Positions 8,619-17,575 are shown, counted from the stretch's first letter. The stretch is DNA of 56,135 nucleotides from Aeromonas caviae (GCF_000819785.1 NZ_CDBK01000104.1:1-56135), one strand, 5' to 3'. The notes: generated from the sequence alone by a model not told the origin. A program made the numbers and translations.

Positions 8619-10520
8619 TTATTCGTCTTCCAGGTAGGCGTAGCCTTGCAGACCCAGCTCCAGCTCGTCGAGCAGGGCCTTGCGGGTCTCGTCGTCCAGC
8701 GCCGGGTGAGAGACGATGCGCTGGTAGTTCTCGCGGATGACGGACGGGTCGATGTTGACGTAACGCAGCAGCTGGTCGACGGTGTCGCCACGCACCACGT
8801 TGCGGATGTCCATCTTGCCTTCTTCATCCAGCCACACTTCCGCGCAGTGGGTGTCACCGAACAGGTTGTGCAGATCCCCCAGGATCTCCTGATAGGCACC
8901 CACCAGGAAGAAGCCTACATGGCACTCTTCGTGCTCACCGTAGACCGGCATCGGCAGGGTGCTTTCCACCCCCAGACCGTCGACGTAGTGCTCCACCTGA
9001 CCGTCGGAGTCACAGGTGATGTCCATCAGGATGCCGCGGCGGGTGAGCGGACGATCAAGACCGGCCAGTGGCATCACCGGGAACACCTGACCGATACCCC
9101 AGGCATCCGGCAGGGACTGGAACAGGGAGAAGTTGGCAAAGCACTTGTCCGCCAGTTTCTCGGAGAGCTCGTCGGCCAGGGCGCGGTGGTTGCGGTTGAC
9201 CGGGTTGAGCAGCTCCTTGAGCGCCAGACAGGTGTTCTGGTGCAGCATCTCGGCCCAGGCACGTTGCTCCAGGTTCAAGAGGCCCATGGTGTACTGGGCG
9301 TTGACGTCACCGAGATCCGCCACGGAGTCGTGGAAGATCTCCAGCAGGGAGGGATCTTCCCCGCGCAGGTCCAGCCAGCCTTTCCACATGTTCTGCAAGA
9401 TGGTGGGCGCGTCTTCGTCCGGGGCGCTGATGTCGTTCACCTCCACCCCTTCGGCACCAATGATGTTGGTGACCAGCACGGCGTGGTGCGCAGTCAGGGC
9501 ACGGCCGGACTCGCTGATGATGGTCGGGTGCGGCAGGTCGAACTCGCGGCACACATCGCCGATGCCCCAGACCACGTTGTTGGCGTACTCGGAGAGGCTG
9601 TAGTTCGCGGAGCAGTGGCTCTGGGAACGGGTGCCCTCGTAGTCCACACCCAGGCCGCCGCCCACGTCCACCACCTCGACCTTGGCGCCAAGACGGCACA
9701 GCTCGGCGTAGAAGCGGCCGCACTCGCGGATGCCGCCCTGGATGTCGCGGATGTTGGCGATCTGGGAGCCCAGGTGGAAGTGCAGCAGTTGCAGGCAGTC
9801 CAGCTTGCCGAGGCTGCGCAGACGCTCCACCAGCGCCAGGATCTGGGAGGCGGAGAGACCGAACTTGGACATGGAACCGCCGCTCGATTCCCACATGCCG
9901 GAGCCGGTGGACGCCAGACGGGCGCGCACCCCGATGTTGGGCTTGATGTTGAGACGAGCGGACTCGTCGAGCACCATTTCCAGCTCGGAGGGCTTCTCCA
10001 CCACGATGTAGACCTTGTGGCCCATCAGGTTGCCCAGGAGGGCGTGGCGGATGTATTCGCGGTCCTTGTAACCGTTGCAGACGATCACGGACCCTTGCTC
10101 ATGATGATGGGACAGCACGGCCAGCAACTCGGGCTTGGAGCCCGCTTCCAGCCCAAGCCTCGGCTTGTCGCTGTAGGACTGACTGATGGTCTCGATGACG
10201 CGGCGCTGCTGGTTTACCTTGATCGGGTAAACGCACAGGTAATCCCCTTCATAGCCTGACTTTTCGATGGCCTGACCGAAGGCGTTGAACAGCGCATCAA
10301 CCCGGCTCTTGAGGATGTCGGGGAAACGCAGCAACACCGGCGTGGTCAGCCCGGACTGGCGCAGTTGCTCGATGGCCTCGGACAGCACGATCTGAGCCTC
10401 GGGGCGAGACTTGTCGGGAGAGACGGTCACATGACCGGCGTCATTGATATTGAAAAAACCCGCACCCCAGTAGGGAACGTTGTAGACCTTCAAGGAGTCC
10501 TTGCTGGACCAGTTAGTCAT
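8619..10520 (-). CDS. speA: Biosynthetic arginine decarboxylase
   Basis: SpeA converts arginine to agmatine with PLP, the first step of the agmatine route to putrescine. The 633-residue protein has the expected N-terminal alanine-racemase-like barrel, with the PLP lysine in VYPIKVNQQR (Lys101) and the glycine-rich phosphate site DVGGGLGVDYEGT. The C-terminal domain carries ITCDSDG and the GAYQEILGDLHNLFGDT signature of biosynthetic ADC. It is slightly shorter than E. coli SpeA (658). The ATG at 10520 has GAGG 8 nt upstream. The nearest promoter match lies over 600 nt upstream, implying a long leader (see region entry). Confidence 0.96.
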   Translation of the reverse strand: MTNWSSKDSLKVYNVPYWGAGFFNINDAGHVTVSPDKSRPEAQIVLSEAIEQLRQSGLTTPVLLRFPDILKSRVDALFNAFGQAIEKSGYEGDYLCVYPIKVNQQRRVIETISQSYSDKPRLGLEAGSKPELLAVLSHHHEQGSVIVCNGYKDREYIRHALLGNLMGHKVYIVVEKPSELEMVLDESARLNIKPNIGVRARLASTGSGMWESSGGSMSKFGLSASQILALVERLRSLGKLDCLQLLHFHLGSQIANIRDIQGGIRECGRFYAELCRLGAKVEVVDVGGGLGVDYEGTRSQSHCSANYSLSEYANNVVWGIGDVCREFDLPHPTIISESGRALTAHHAVLVTNIIGAEGVEVNDISAPDEDAPTILQNMWKGWLDLRGEDPSLLEIFHDSVADLGDVNAQYTMGLLNLEQRAWAEMLHQNTCLALKELLNPVNRNHRALADELSEKLADKCFANFSLFQSLPDAWGIGQVFPVMPLAGLDRPLTRRGILMDITCDSDGQVEHYVDGLGVESTLPMPVYGEHEECHVGFFLVGAYQEILGDLHNLFGDTHCAEVWLDEEGKMDIRNVVRGDTVDQLLRYVNIDPSVIRENYQRIVSHPALDDETRKALLDELELGLQGYAYLEDE

Positions 10521-10571
10521 GGGCTATGCCTCGCAAATGAGCGGCCGTGGGCCGCCTTCGTTACCCTCAAT

Positions 10572-10686
10572 CACATCCAGACCATTGATTGCAAAATGCG
10601 GCAAGCCAGAGCGGCCTGCTGACGTTGGACCCGCAACGGAGCATGCTCCGCCACATCCTGTTCATTGCACATCGCGGCAAGCCAAG
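10572..10686. repeat. Imperfect direct repeat in the speA leader
   Basis: Two units, 10572-10609 and 10652-10686, share CACATCC, a CATTG-TTGCA core, and the end GCGGCAAGCCA in the same order with small indels. They lie about 80 bp apart, just upstream of the speA start codon. Confidence 0.5.
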
Positions 10687-11155
10687 GCTGCCTGGTGGAT
10701 CTTGGGAAGTAACGAGTCTTGATGTGGGGCTGGTGGCTTTACATCAAGCTCAACGGTATGCGGTAACACCTTGCCGGCGTACCGCGGTACTTTGATGACA
10801 ATCGGCATCAGCCACGCCGTTTGTTCATCATTCGGCAGCCATCCCGACGGACAGGAGAGGGTTTCAAGGAAGAGAAGGGAAGACGTCAGCACGCATCGTG
10901 TTGATGGACGACAACCACTACGACCCGCTCAACGCCAGTGACCGCCCATGACAAGGGAGATGATGAGCCCGAAGCCCACTCGGTCAGCTGAAAGATGAGA
11001 GTCCGTTGTTCTCCCTGATACCGGAGCCTAACCGGTATTAAAGAAACCATTCCCCAGCAGTGTCTGTCGTTTCTGCGTGCCTCGCCCTATAGGCGTCATG
11101 ATCCTGCGGGTCTGGCGGACACGGCCTGCGCAGGGTTGCCCTCGGATCGGCGCGG

Positions 11156-11185
11156 AGTGTACACACTTACCGCAGCCAGTGACAA
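11156..11185 (-). promoter_or_regulatory. Possible speA promoter
   Basis: Read on the minus strand: TTGTCA (11185-11180, 5 of 6) then an 18-bp spacer and TACACT (11161-11156, 4 of 6). If used, transcription starts near 11149. Match only. Confidence 0.35.
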
Positions 11186-11545
11186 TAAAAAATCGTGTTA
11201 AAAAACGGGTTTTCATCGGGGGGCAAAATCTCGCTGCCAGCAAGGCGGGCTCTGGGATGGCGGGGGATGAGAGTGCGTGGGCGAGGCGATGAAAATAACC
11301 AACACGTCACGCTTTTTGGGTCACCCCTTGCCAGCGCTGGGCCGAGGGGAAATTCAGCTTTTTCGCAATTGCTTAACCAGTTTTTATTTTGGAATTTTTA
11401 TGCAAACTGCCGCGCTATGATCCCTGCCCCTCCCCTTCGATAGCCCTCCTCTCTCCCACAAAATCATCAAAAACTGCGCTGACGCAATAAGCGGCGCCGC
11501 CGTCTTGGCCACAATGACTCCTCTTTCGTGACCCGAGGCTTGCCC

Positions 11546-12772
11546 ATGAACACCCTGCTTTCGCGCTTTCTCCACTACCTCACCTTTCATACCCGCTCCG
11601 ATGCGACCAATCCTGCCTGCCCCAGCAGCGAGGGACAGCGCCTCTTCGCCCGGGCCCTGTGCGACGAAATGACGCAGATGGGGCTAAGCCAGGTCACCCT
11701 GGACGAGCATGGCTACCTCACCGCCTGCCTGCCGGGCAACCAGCCAGATGCCCCCGCCATCGGGCTCATCGCCCACATGGACACCGCCGATTACGAGGCC
11801 GAGTGCGTCGTTCCCCAGATAGTCGAGAACTATCAGGGGGGCGATATCTGCCTTGGCAAGGGGGACGAGGTGCTGGCCATCCGCCAGTACCGCTTCCTGA
11901 AAAACTACCTGGGGCAGGATCTCATCACCACCGACGGCACCACCCTGCTGGGGGCCGACGACAAGGCGGGCATCGCCGAGATCCTCACCGCAGTGGAATA
12001 CCTGCAGGCTCACCCCGAGATCCCCCGTGGCGATGTCTGGGTCGGCTTTACCCCGGACGAGGAGATAGGGCGCGGTGCCGACCGCTTCCCGCTGGAGCGC
12101 TTCCCGGCCAAGTGGGCCTACACGGTGGATGGCGGCGAGCTCGGCGAGCTCGAATGCGAGAACTTCAACGCCGCCAGCGCCACGGTGCGCATCACAGGCA
12201 ACAACGTCCACCCCGGCACCGCCAAGGGCAGCATGATCAACAGCCAGACCCTGGCCGCCCGCTTCCATACCGCCATGCCCGCCGAACAGACCCCGGAGTG
12301 CACCCAGGGGTATGAGGGCTTCTTCCACCTGGCCCGGATGGAGGGCACGGTGGAGGAGACCACCCTGCACTACCTCATCCGCGACTTCGACGATGACTGC
12401 TTCGCCGCCCGCAAGGCCCAGCTCAAGGAGCGGGTCGCCTCCCTGCAACTGGACGCACCCAAGGCGCGCATCACCCTGGAAATAGTGGACAACTACCGCA
12501 ACATGCGCAGCCAGATAGCGCCCCATCCCCACATCGTCGAGCTGGCCAAAGCCGCCATGGAGGCCGCCGACGTGGTGCCCAAGATCAAACCCATTCGCGG
12601 CGGCACCGACGGCGCCCGGCTCTCCTTCATGGGGCTGCCCTGCCCGAACCTGTTCACCGGCGGCCACAACTTCCACGGCAAGCACGAGTTCATCCCCCTG
12701 CAATCCATGGAAAAAGCGGTCGCCACCCTGGTGGCGCTGGTGCGCCTCACCTCTGCCTGGCGGGCAGAGTAA
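11546..12772 (+). CDS. pepT: Peptidase T (tripeptide aminopeptidase)
   Basis: PepT is a cytosolic two-zinc M20 peptidase that removes the N-terminal residue of tripeptides. The 408-residue product aligns along its length with E. coli PepT (409). It shows the zinc and catalytic signatures: HMDTAD, the TLLGADDKAGIAEI metal-bridging Asp region, FTPDEEIG with the general-base Glu, VDGGELGELECENFNAA, and IRGGTDGARLSFMG near the C-terminus. The ATG at 11546 is chosen over a GTG at 11528 because GAGG lies 7 nt before it and the sequence MNTLLSRFL matches family starts. Confidence 0.96.
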   Translation: MNTLLSRFLHYLTFHTRSDATNPACPSSEGQRLFARALCDEMTQMGLSQVTLDEHGYLTACLPGNQPDAPAIGLIAHMDTADYEAECVVPQIVENYQGGDICLGKGDEVLAIRQYRFLKNYLGQDLITTDGTTLLGADDKAGIAEILTAVEYLQAHPEIPRGDVWVGFTPDEEIGRGADRFPLERFPAKWAYTVDGGELGELECENFNAASATVRITGNNVHPGTAKGSMINSQTLAARFHTAMPAEQTPECTQGYEGFFHLARMEGTVEETTLHYLIRDFDDDCFAARKAQLKERVASLQLDAPKARITLEIVDNYRNMRSQIAPHPHIVELAKAAMEAADVVPKIKPIRGGTDGARLSFMGLPCPNLFTGGHNFHGKHEFIPLQSMEKAVATLVALVRLTSAWRAE

Positions 12773-12781
12773 GGGGGCAAG

Positions 12782-12799
12782 GACGGGGCTCGCCCCGTC
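12782..12799 (+). terminator. Possible hairpin terminator after pepT
   Basis: GACGGGG and CCCCGTC form a 7-bp GC-rich stem around CTCG, 10 nt after the pepT stop. No T tract follows, so activity is uncertain. Confidence 0.35.
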
Positions 12800-12877
12800 A
12801 TCAAACCGTCACCCAACCGACACACGAAAGGCACGCAGGGGCGTCAAGCTGGGGCAAAGTTCAGCGGAGCCTTGCCC

Positions 12878-14602
12878 ATGTTCGACGTCGATACCCTGTT
12901 GGGGCAGCACCTGCCCCACCTCGCCAGCCAGCCCCTCCTCCGTCCCCTGATGAGGCAGGGGCTGCGCTGGTTGCTGCACGAAGAGGCCTTCACCCGCTTT
13001 GCCGCGCGCCATCCCCACCTGCGCGGTCTGGACTTCGTCGAGCAGGCCCTCACCGAGCTCCACTTCGACTACCGGGTGAGCGAGGCCGAGCTCGAGCACA
13101 TTCCCGCCAGCGGCCGGGTCATTCTTGTCGCCAACCACCCCATCGGCTCCCTGGACGGGCTGGCCCTGCTGCGCCTCATCGGGCGCATCCGCCCCGACGT
13201 CAAGATAGTGGCCAACCAGGTGCTGGCCCAGCTCGCACCGCTGCGCCCTTTGCTATTGCCGGTGGACAACCTGGGGGGCAAGACCGACAGGCAGGCCATC
13301 CTCGCCATGAACGAACACCTCGCCGCCGACGGGGCCCTGGTTATCTTCCCCGCAGGCGAGGTCTCCCGCCTCGGCCCCAAGGGGGTGAAGGATGGCCCCT
13401 GGCAGGCCGGCTTCATCAAGCTGGCCCAGCGCAGCCGAACGCCCCTGGTGCCCATTCATCTGGGAGGGCGCAACAGCCTCTGGTTCTATCTCGCCTCCTG
13501 GCTCAACAAGCCCGCCTCCGCCCTGCTGCTGGTACGCCAGCTGTTTCGCCAGCAGGGGCAGACGCTGCCGGTGACCATAGGGGCGCGCATTCCCCTCGCC
13601 AGTTTTCAGGAGCTGCCGGCCAAGACGGCGGCCAGGCTGGTGCGCGGCCACCTCTACCGAATCGCTCGGGGCAAGGCGGGACGGTTGCAGACCGAGGCCC
13701 CCATCGCCCTGCCGGAGGATCGCCGCCTGCTGAAACAGGCCATCGACGGGTGCGAGCTGCTCGGCCAGACCCCGGACGGCCAGCGCATCCTGCTCTATCG
13801 CCGCCACGAGCAGAGCCACTCGGTGATCCTGCGTGAGCTGGGGCGCCTGCGGGAGATCGCCTTTCGGGCGGTGGGGGAAGGCTCGGGCAAGCGGCGGGAT
13901 CTCGATGCCTTCGACGATGACTATCACCACCTCATCCTCTGGGATCCCGCCCGCCTCGACATCATCGGCGCCTACCGTTTCGCCCCGGTGGCCGAACGGC
14001 TGGCCAGCAAGGGGCTGGATGGCCTCTACAGCCACACCCTGTTCGGCTTCGAAGAGAAGCTGCTGCCCCGGCTGGAACAGGCCATCGAGCTTGGCCGCAG
14101 CTTCATCCAGCCCGCCTACTGGGGCAAGCGGGGGCTCGATTACCTCTGGTTCGGCATCGGGGCCTATCTGGCCCGCTATCCCCAATACCGCTACCTGTTC
14201 GGGCCCGTCACCCTCTCCGGCAGCCTGCCGCCGGCGGCCAAGGATCTGCTGGTGAGCTTCTATCGCCAGCACTTCGCCCCCGCCCTTGCCCTCGCCCCTT
14301 CCCGCCGCCCCTATCCCGCCACGCCGACGCTGTTCGAGGGGCGCGATTACGGGGACGACCTCAAGGTGCTCAAGGCCGGGCTCGACAACCTGGGCTGCGC
14401 CATTCCCACCCTCTACAAGCAGTACGCCGAGCTGTGCGAGCCGGGGGGCGTGCAGTTCATGGACTTTGGCATCGACCCGGACTTCAACCACTGCATCGAC
14501 GGCCTGGTGTGGGTGGACGTGAGCCGCATCAAGCCCCACAAGCGGGCCCGCTATATCGGCCTCCCCGCCGGGGAAGCGCTGGCCACCTCTGGCGACCGTT
14601 GA
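12878..14602 (+). CDS. Two-domain acyltransferase, probable OlsF-type ornithine lipid synthase
   Basis: The 574-residue protein fuses two acyltransferases. Residues about 60-260 are PlsC-like: NHPIGSLDG supplies the HxxxxD-type block, and FPAGEVSRLG supplies the second block. Residues about 290-565 are an OlsB/GNAT-like N-acyltransferase module (LYRRHEQSHSVILRELGRLREIAFR, then DDDYHHLILWDP and GAYRFAP). This order is the layout described for OlsF of Serratia, where the C-terminal domain makes lyso-ornithine lipid and the N-terminal domain adds the second acyl chain. That assignment is by architecture, and the head-group amino acid is not proven. The ATG at 12878 (GGAG 7 nt upstream) is preferred over a TTG six bases earlier. 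Confidence 0.8.
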   Translation: MFDVDTLLGQHLPHLASQPLLRPLMRQGLRWLLHEEAFTRFAARHPHLRGLDFVEQALTELHFDYRVSEAELEHIPASGRVILVANHPIGSLDGLALLRLIGRIRPDVKIVANQVLAQLAPLRPLLLPVDNLGGKTDRQAILAMNEHLAADGALVIFPAGEVSRLGPKGVKDGPWQAGFIKLAQRSRTPLVPIHLGGRNSLWFYLASWLNKPASALLLVRQLFRQQGQTLPVTIGARIPLASFQELPAKTAARLVRGHLYRIARGKAGRLQTEAPIALPEDRRLLKQAIDGCELLGQTPDGQRILLYRRHEQSHSVILRELGRLREIAFRAVGEGSGKRRDLDAFDDDYHHLILWDPARLDIIGAYRFAPVAERLASKGLDGLYSHTLFGFEEKLLPRLEQAIELGRSFIQPAYWGKRGLDYLWFGIGAYLARYPQYRYLFGPVTLSGSLPPAAKDLLVSFYRQHFAPALALAPSRRPYPATPTLFEGRDYGDDLKVLKAGLDNLGCAIPTLYKQYAELCEPGGVQFMDFGIDPDFNHCIDGLVWVDVSRIKPHKRARYIGLPAGEALATSGDR

Positions 14603-14617
14603 CCGGGCGCTGCAACG

Positions 14618-14645
14618 AAAGAGGGAGGCCTGCGCCTCCCTCTTT
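14618..14645. terminator. Terminator between convergent genes
   Basis: AAAGAGGGAGGC and GCCTCCCTCTTT make a perfect 12-bp stem around CTGC. It lies between the OlsF-like gene and the SelW-like gene, so it can serve both strands. Confidence 0.85.
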
Positions 14646-14665
14646 CACATCATGGGTGATGCCGC

Positions 14666-14977
14666 CTACTCGGCTGCGGGTTTGCGATCCGCATGGCCGA
14701 GATCCCGCTCCGGGGCGATGACATCCCGCACCCGCTGCTTGATCTCCTTGGCCTCGGGGAAGCCCTCGTCGGCCACCCTGTCCCACACCAGCACCCCGTC
14801 CACCAGGATGCGAAACTCCCCCTTGCTGGCGGGCACCAGGGCCACCTCGCCCAGTTCGCCGTCGAAGGTGGAGAGCAGCTCCTGGGCGAGCCAGGCGGCC
14901 CGCAGCATCCAGCGGCAGAGGGTGCAGTAACGGATTTCGATGCGCGGTTTCGCGAGGGGCAAATGGGTGTCTGTCAT
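14666..14977 (-). CDS. SelT/SelW/SelH (Rdx) family redox protein, Cys form
   Basis: This 103-residue thioredoxin-like protein opens with a beta strand and then CTLC (Cys18, Cys21) in RIEIRYCTLCRWMLRAAW, the Rdx-family redox motif with Cys in place of selenocysteine. GEFRILVDGVLVWDR and FPEAKEIKQRVRDVI are the usual SelW strand and last helix. Function in bacteria is poorly known. Its ATG overlaps the stop of the upstream gene (ATGA), so translation is probably coupled to the adenosylhomocysteinase-like protein. Confidence 0.85.
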   Translation of the reverse strand: MTDTHLPLAKPRIEIRYCTLCRWMLRAAWLAQELLSTFDGELGEVALVPASKGEFRILVDGVLVWDRVADEGFPEAKEIKQRVRDVIAPERDLGHADRKPAAE

Positions 14978-16095
14978 GGGGTGACTCCGTGAAAATCGGT
15001 CAACCAGTGGCGAGCGATGCGCTGCATGGTGGCCTGGGGCAATTCGTGAAGGCCCGGGGTGGATGCCTGATGGGCCAGTTGGTGCACCCCTTCGATGATC
15101 TCCGCCAGCACCAGGTAGACATATTCGCCGATGACGGCGCCGTGGACGAAGTTGACCGCCTCCCCCCGGTTGAGCAAAAAGATGGTGCTGCCGTCCGGCC
15201 GGGTCAGGGCCAGCACATGGGGACACACCTCCTCGCTCGGCCAGGGCAGCTGGGCGAGGCTGAAGGCGAATTCGTCGTCGGCGGAGGTGACCGAGGCCAG
15301 CATGGCGCCGGGGCGCAGGGCCTGCAGATCGGTGATGTCGAGGGAGCCGTTGCCGGTGGAGCAGATCACCAGCTCGGCGCGGCCCAGGGCTTCGGCCTTG
15401 TTCACCAGCTTGAAGCCGTGGGAGAGCGCCTCCACCTGGCGCAGGGCATCCGTCTCCACCAGCTCCAGATGCAGGTTGCGACAGCGCAGTTCCCGGGCGA
15501 TGCTGCGCCCCACCTTGCCATAGCCGAACAGGGCGGCCTGGCAGACGTTGAAGGTACGCCTCAGGGTACGCGCGAGGGACTCCGCGGAGTAGACCACGCT
15601 CAGGCCGATCTGGATATCTTCCGCCTGCTTGAGGGGGCTGCGGGCCACCGAGATGACGGGGGCCGCCAGGGACTCCTGCTCATACCGCTGATGGCCGTTC
15701 TCGGTCATCTCCACCACCCCGATGAAGCGGGCGCCAAAGTGCTCGGCCAGTACAGCCTGGCTCTTGGCGAAGTAGCCGCCGATGTCGAGGATGATGAGCC
15801 GCTCGTGGGACATCACCAGGGGGGCAATCTGGGCGATCACCTCACCGGGATCCGAGGTCCAGTGGCGATTGAGGGGCAGCACGGGGTAGTGCTGCTGAGC
15901 CCAGGTCAGGGTCGGTCCATGCACGGACTTGGGTTTGGGCAGGATGGCACCGACCCGGCCCACCCGATCGAGCACCTGGATGAAGTCGGGTCTGTCGGGA
16001 AGCAGGTGGGTCACCAGCAGGATGCAGAGATCCCCAAGACATCCCTGTTCGGTGAAATGGCGAAAAAACAGATGCTCAGATCCCTGACTGTGCAA
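14974..16095 (-). CDS. Divergent S-adenosylhomocysteine hydrolase-like NAD-binding protein
   Basis: The 373-residue protein is shorter than true adenosylhomocysteinase (about 430-470). Its central Rossmann region CQAALFGYGKVGRSIARELR matches the SAHH GYGxVGxG loop, and VNFVHGAVIGEYVYLVL matches the C-terminal segment. The catalytic Lys-Asp pair and the NAD-contacting C-terminal Lys-Tyr tail of real SAHH are not evident, so classical activity is doubtful. I chose a TTG start at 16095: AAGGAGG lies 6 nt upstream. The ATG at 16212 would run the frame through a strong hairpin. The gene is followed by, and overlaps, the SelW-like gene. The function is unknown. Confidence 0.72.
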   Translation of the reverse strand: MHSQGSEHLFFRHFTEQGCLGDLCILLVTHLLPDRPDFIQVLDRVGRVGAILPKPKSVHGPTLTWAQQHYPVLPLNRHWTSDPGEVIAQIAPLVMSHERLIILDIGGYFAKSQAVLAEHFGARFIGVVEMTENGHQRYEQESLAAPVISVARSPLKQAEDIQIGLSVVYSAESLARTLRRTFNVCQAALFGYGKVGRSIARELRCRNLHLELVETDALRQVEALSHGFKLVNKAEALGRAELVICSTGNGSLDITDLQALRPGAMLASVTSADDEFAFSLAQLPWPSEEVCPHVLALTRPDGSTIFLLNRGEAVNFVHGAVIGEYVYLVLAEIIEGVHQLAHQASTPGLHELPQATMQRIARHWLTDFHGVTP

Positions 16096-16133
16096 CTGTG
16101 GCCTCCTTAGCGTGCCGCGGGAAAGCAGGCAAA

Positions 16134-16158
16134 CAGAACCCGGCATAGCCGGGTTCTG
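16134..16158 (-). terminator. Hairpin between the yceI operon and the SAHH-like gene
   Basis: CAGAACCCGGC, ATA and GCCGGGTTCTG form a perfect 11-bp stem 38 nt upstream of the TTG start. It is either the terminator of the upstream membrane gene or a leader hairpin; the T tract is short. Confidence 0.6.
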
Positions 16159-16280
16159 TGTGTATCCAGATAATTGAAAATCCTTTTTATCCGAAAGCAC
16201 CATGGGTCTCAATCTTTATCTGTCCAGACTTTGACAAGCCCATCAATTTCTAAGGTAATAGCCTGTTTTTCATGCAGAAA

Positions 16281-17015
16281 TCAGTAAAGTGACGCCTCTG
16301 GCCATACCCACCACAGACTCACTCCGGCACCGACGGCCGCCACCAGGATCAAGACCCCCCAGCGAGAGAGTCCCGGGCGCCCGTGCAGGGCACGTTCCAG
16401 CAGCGGCAACAGCCAGACCGGCAGCAGCACCAGCAGGGGCACTTCCACGTACTGCCAGGCGAGCATCTGCACGAAGGCGAGTGCCAGCCCCAGGGCGGCC
16501 GGGGTCACCTTGACCCCTGCAAAGGCGCCGAGCAGGGCACGGAATCCTGCAAACGCGGCCAAGGCCCCCGTCAGCTGGGCGATGAGCAGGCTGCCATCGA
16601 TGCCGATGACCAGCGCCAGCCAGATGAAGGCCAGGGTGAAGCCGAGCCCCTCCTCGCTGTCACCGCGCCAGCTCGTCCAGCCAGACCAGAGGATGGCGGG
16701 CAGCAGGGCCAGCCAGATCCCGGGCTCGCTCGCCAGCACGGAGGCCAGCCCCTGCCACCACACCAGGGCGCCCAGCACCCCGAACAGCGCGAGGGCGACC
16801 CCCTTGCTGGTACCCTGGGTCAGGGCGGGCACCAGCAGGGTCAGCGGCAGCCACTGCCACGCCTTGACCGGCAGGCCATAGGCACCGCCCAGCAGGCAGC
16901 CCACCAGCCAGATCCCCAGGGCGCCCCACAGATAGCCCAGCCGCGGCCAGCGCCACGACAGCAAAGCGGCCCCTAAAGGAGCCGCCAGGGTTTGAAGCAG
17001 GAGTGCTGCGCCCAT
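16281..17015 (-). CDS. Polytopic membrane protein of unknown function, yceI operon
   Basis: This 244-residue protein is almost entirely hydrophobic, with about seven or eight predicted membrane helices from residue 5 to the C-terminus (for example WLPLTLLVPALT, IWLALLPAILW, LLVLLPVWLLPLL). It is rich in Trp, Leu, Ala and Gly. No catalytic motif is visible. Its ATG overlaps the yceI stop by one base (TAATG), so the two are translated together. E. coli yceI is also paired with a membrane protein (yceJ, a cytochrome b561), but I see no conserved heme histidines here, so I do not call it YceJ. Confidence 0.65.
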   Translation of the reverse strand: MGAALLLQTLAAPLGAALLSWRWPRLGYLWGALGIWLVGCLLGGAYGLPVKAWQWLPLTLLVPALTQGTSKGVALALFGVLGALVWWQGLASVLASEPGIWLALLPAILWSGWTSWRGDSEEGLGFTLAFIWLALVIGIDGSLLIAQLTGALAAFAGFRALLGAFAGVKVTPAALGLALAFVQMLAWQYVEVPLLVLLPVWLLPLLERALHGRPGLSRWGVLILVAAVGAGVSLWWVWPEASLY

Positions 17016-17575
17016 TACTTGCGCACGCCTTCAACGAACAGGTTGATGGTCATCTCGTCAGGGATGTTCGGCACCATGTAGTTCACGCCGAACTCGCTGC
17101 GCTTGATGGTGGTGGTGGCGTTGAAGCCGCTGCGGTAGCCGCCCCAGGGATCCTTGCCTTCGCCGATGTGGACCAGGTCGAAGGCCACGTCCTTGGAGAC
17201 GCCGTGCAGAGTCAGGGTGCCCTTGAGTACGCCTTTGTCCTTGGTGCCTTCATAGCCGGTGCTGACGAAGGTCATCTTGGGGTACTGCTTCACGTCCAGG
17301 AAGTCGGGGCTGCGCAGGTGCTTGTCGCGGGCCTCGTGGTTGGAGTCCACGCTGGCGGCATCGATTTCGAAGCTGGCCTTGGCCGCCGCCGGGTTGGCGT
17401 CGTCCATGCTGAAGGTGCCACTGAAGGTGTTGAACCGGCCGACCAGTTCGGAGAAGCCGAGGTGGCCCACCTTGAACTGGACTGTGGTGTGCGCTGCATC
17501 GACATCGTAATCGGCAGCCATCAGGGGAGCCGCCATAAACAGGCAGGAGGCCAGCAGGGCCTTGGTCATTTTCAT
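17015..17575 (-). CDS. yceI: YceI family periplasmic lipid-binding protein
   Basis: This 186-residue protein has a classic signal peptide (MKMTKALLASCLFMAAPLMA, cleavage about residue 20). The YceI beta-barrel follows: DVDAAHTTVQFKVGHLGFSE at the start, FLDVKQYPKMTFVST in the middle, and RSEFGVNYMVPNIPDEMTINL near the end. Members bind polyisoprenoid-type lipids in a hydrophobic channel. AAGGA precedes the ATG by 9 nt. The gene is divergent from a LysR regulator, which is a plausible controller. Confidence 0.9.
   Translation of the reverse strand: MKMTKALLASCLFMAAPLMAADYDVDAAHTTVQFKVGHLGFSELVGRFNTFSGTFSMDDANPAAAKASFEIDAASVDSNHEARDKHLRSPDFLDVKQYPKMTFVSTGYEGTKDKGVLKGTLTLHGVSKDVAFDLVHIGEGKDPWGGYRSGFNATTTIKRSEFGVNYMVPNIPDEMTINLFVEGVRK

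Larger units (their letters stand above)
10521..11545. other. 1-kb divergent intergenic region, speA leader and pepT promoter region
   Basis: No ORF here has convincing composition or a ribosome site. On the minus strand a promoter-like pair (11156-11185) would give speA a leader of about 630 nt. Within that leader are an imperfect direct repeat (10572-10609 and 10652-10686), a 14-bp perfect palindrome CGGAGCATGCTCCG (10637-10650), and a hairpin with 7-bp arms ATACCGG/CCGGTAT near 11018-11038. The pepT-proximal 150 bp (11355-11420) is AT-rich and presumably holds its promoter, with a TATGAT at 11416-11421. Confidence 0.5.

Noticed and set aside
10662..10892. 76-codon minus-strand ORF as a speA leader peptide
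   Set aside because: No ribosome site, no arginine-rich or stalling motif, and it would need an uncommon start; kept only as part of the leader description.
14434..14721. 95-codon plus-strand ORF across the OlsF-like gene end
   Set aside because: Out-of-frame shadow running through the terminator.
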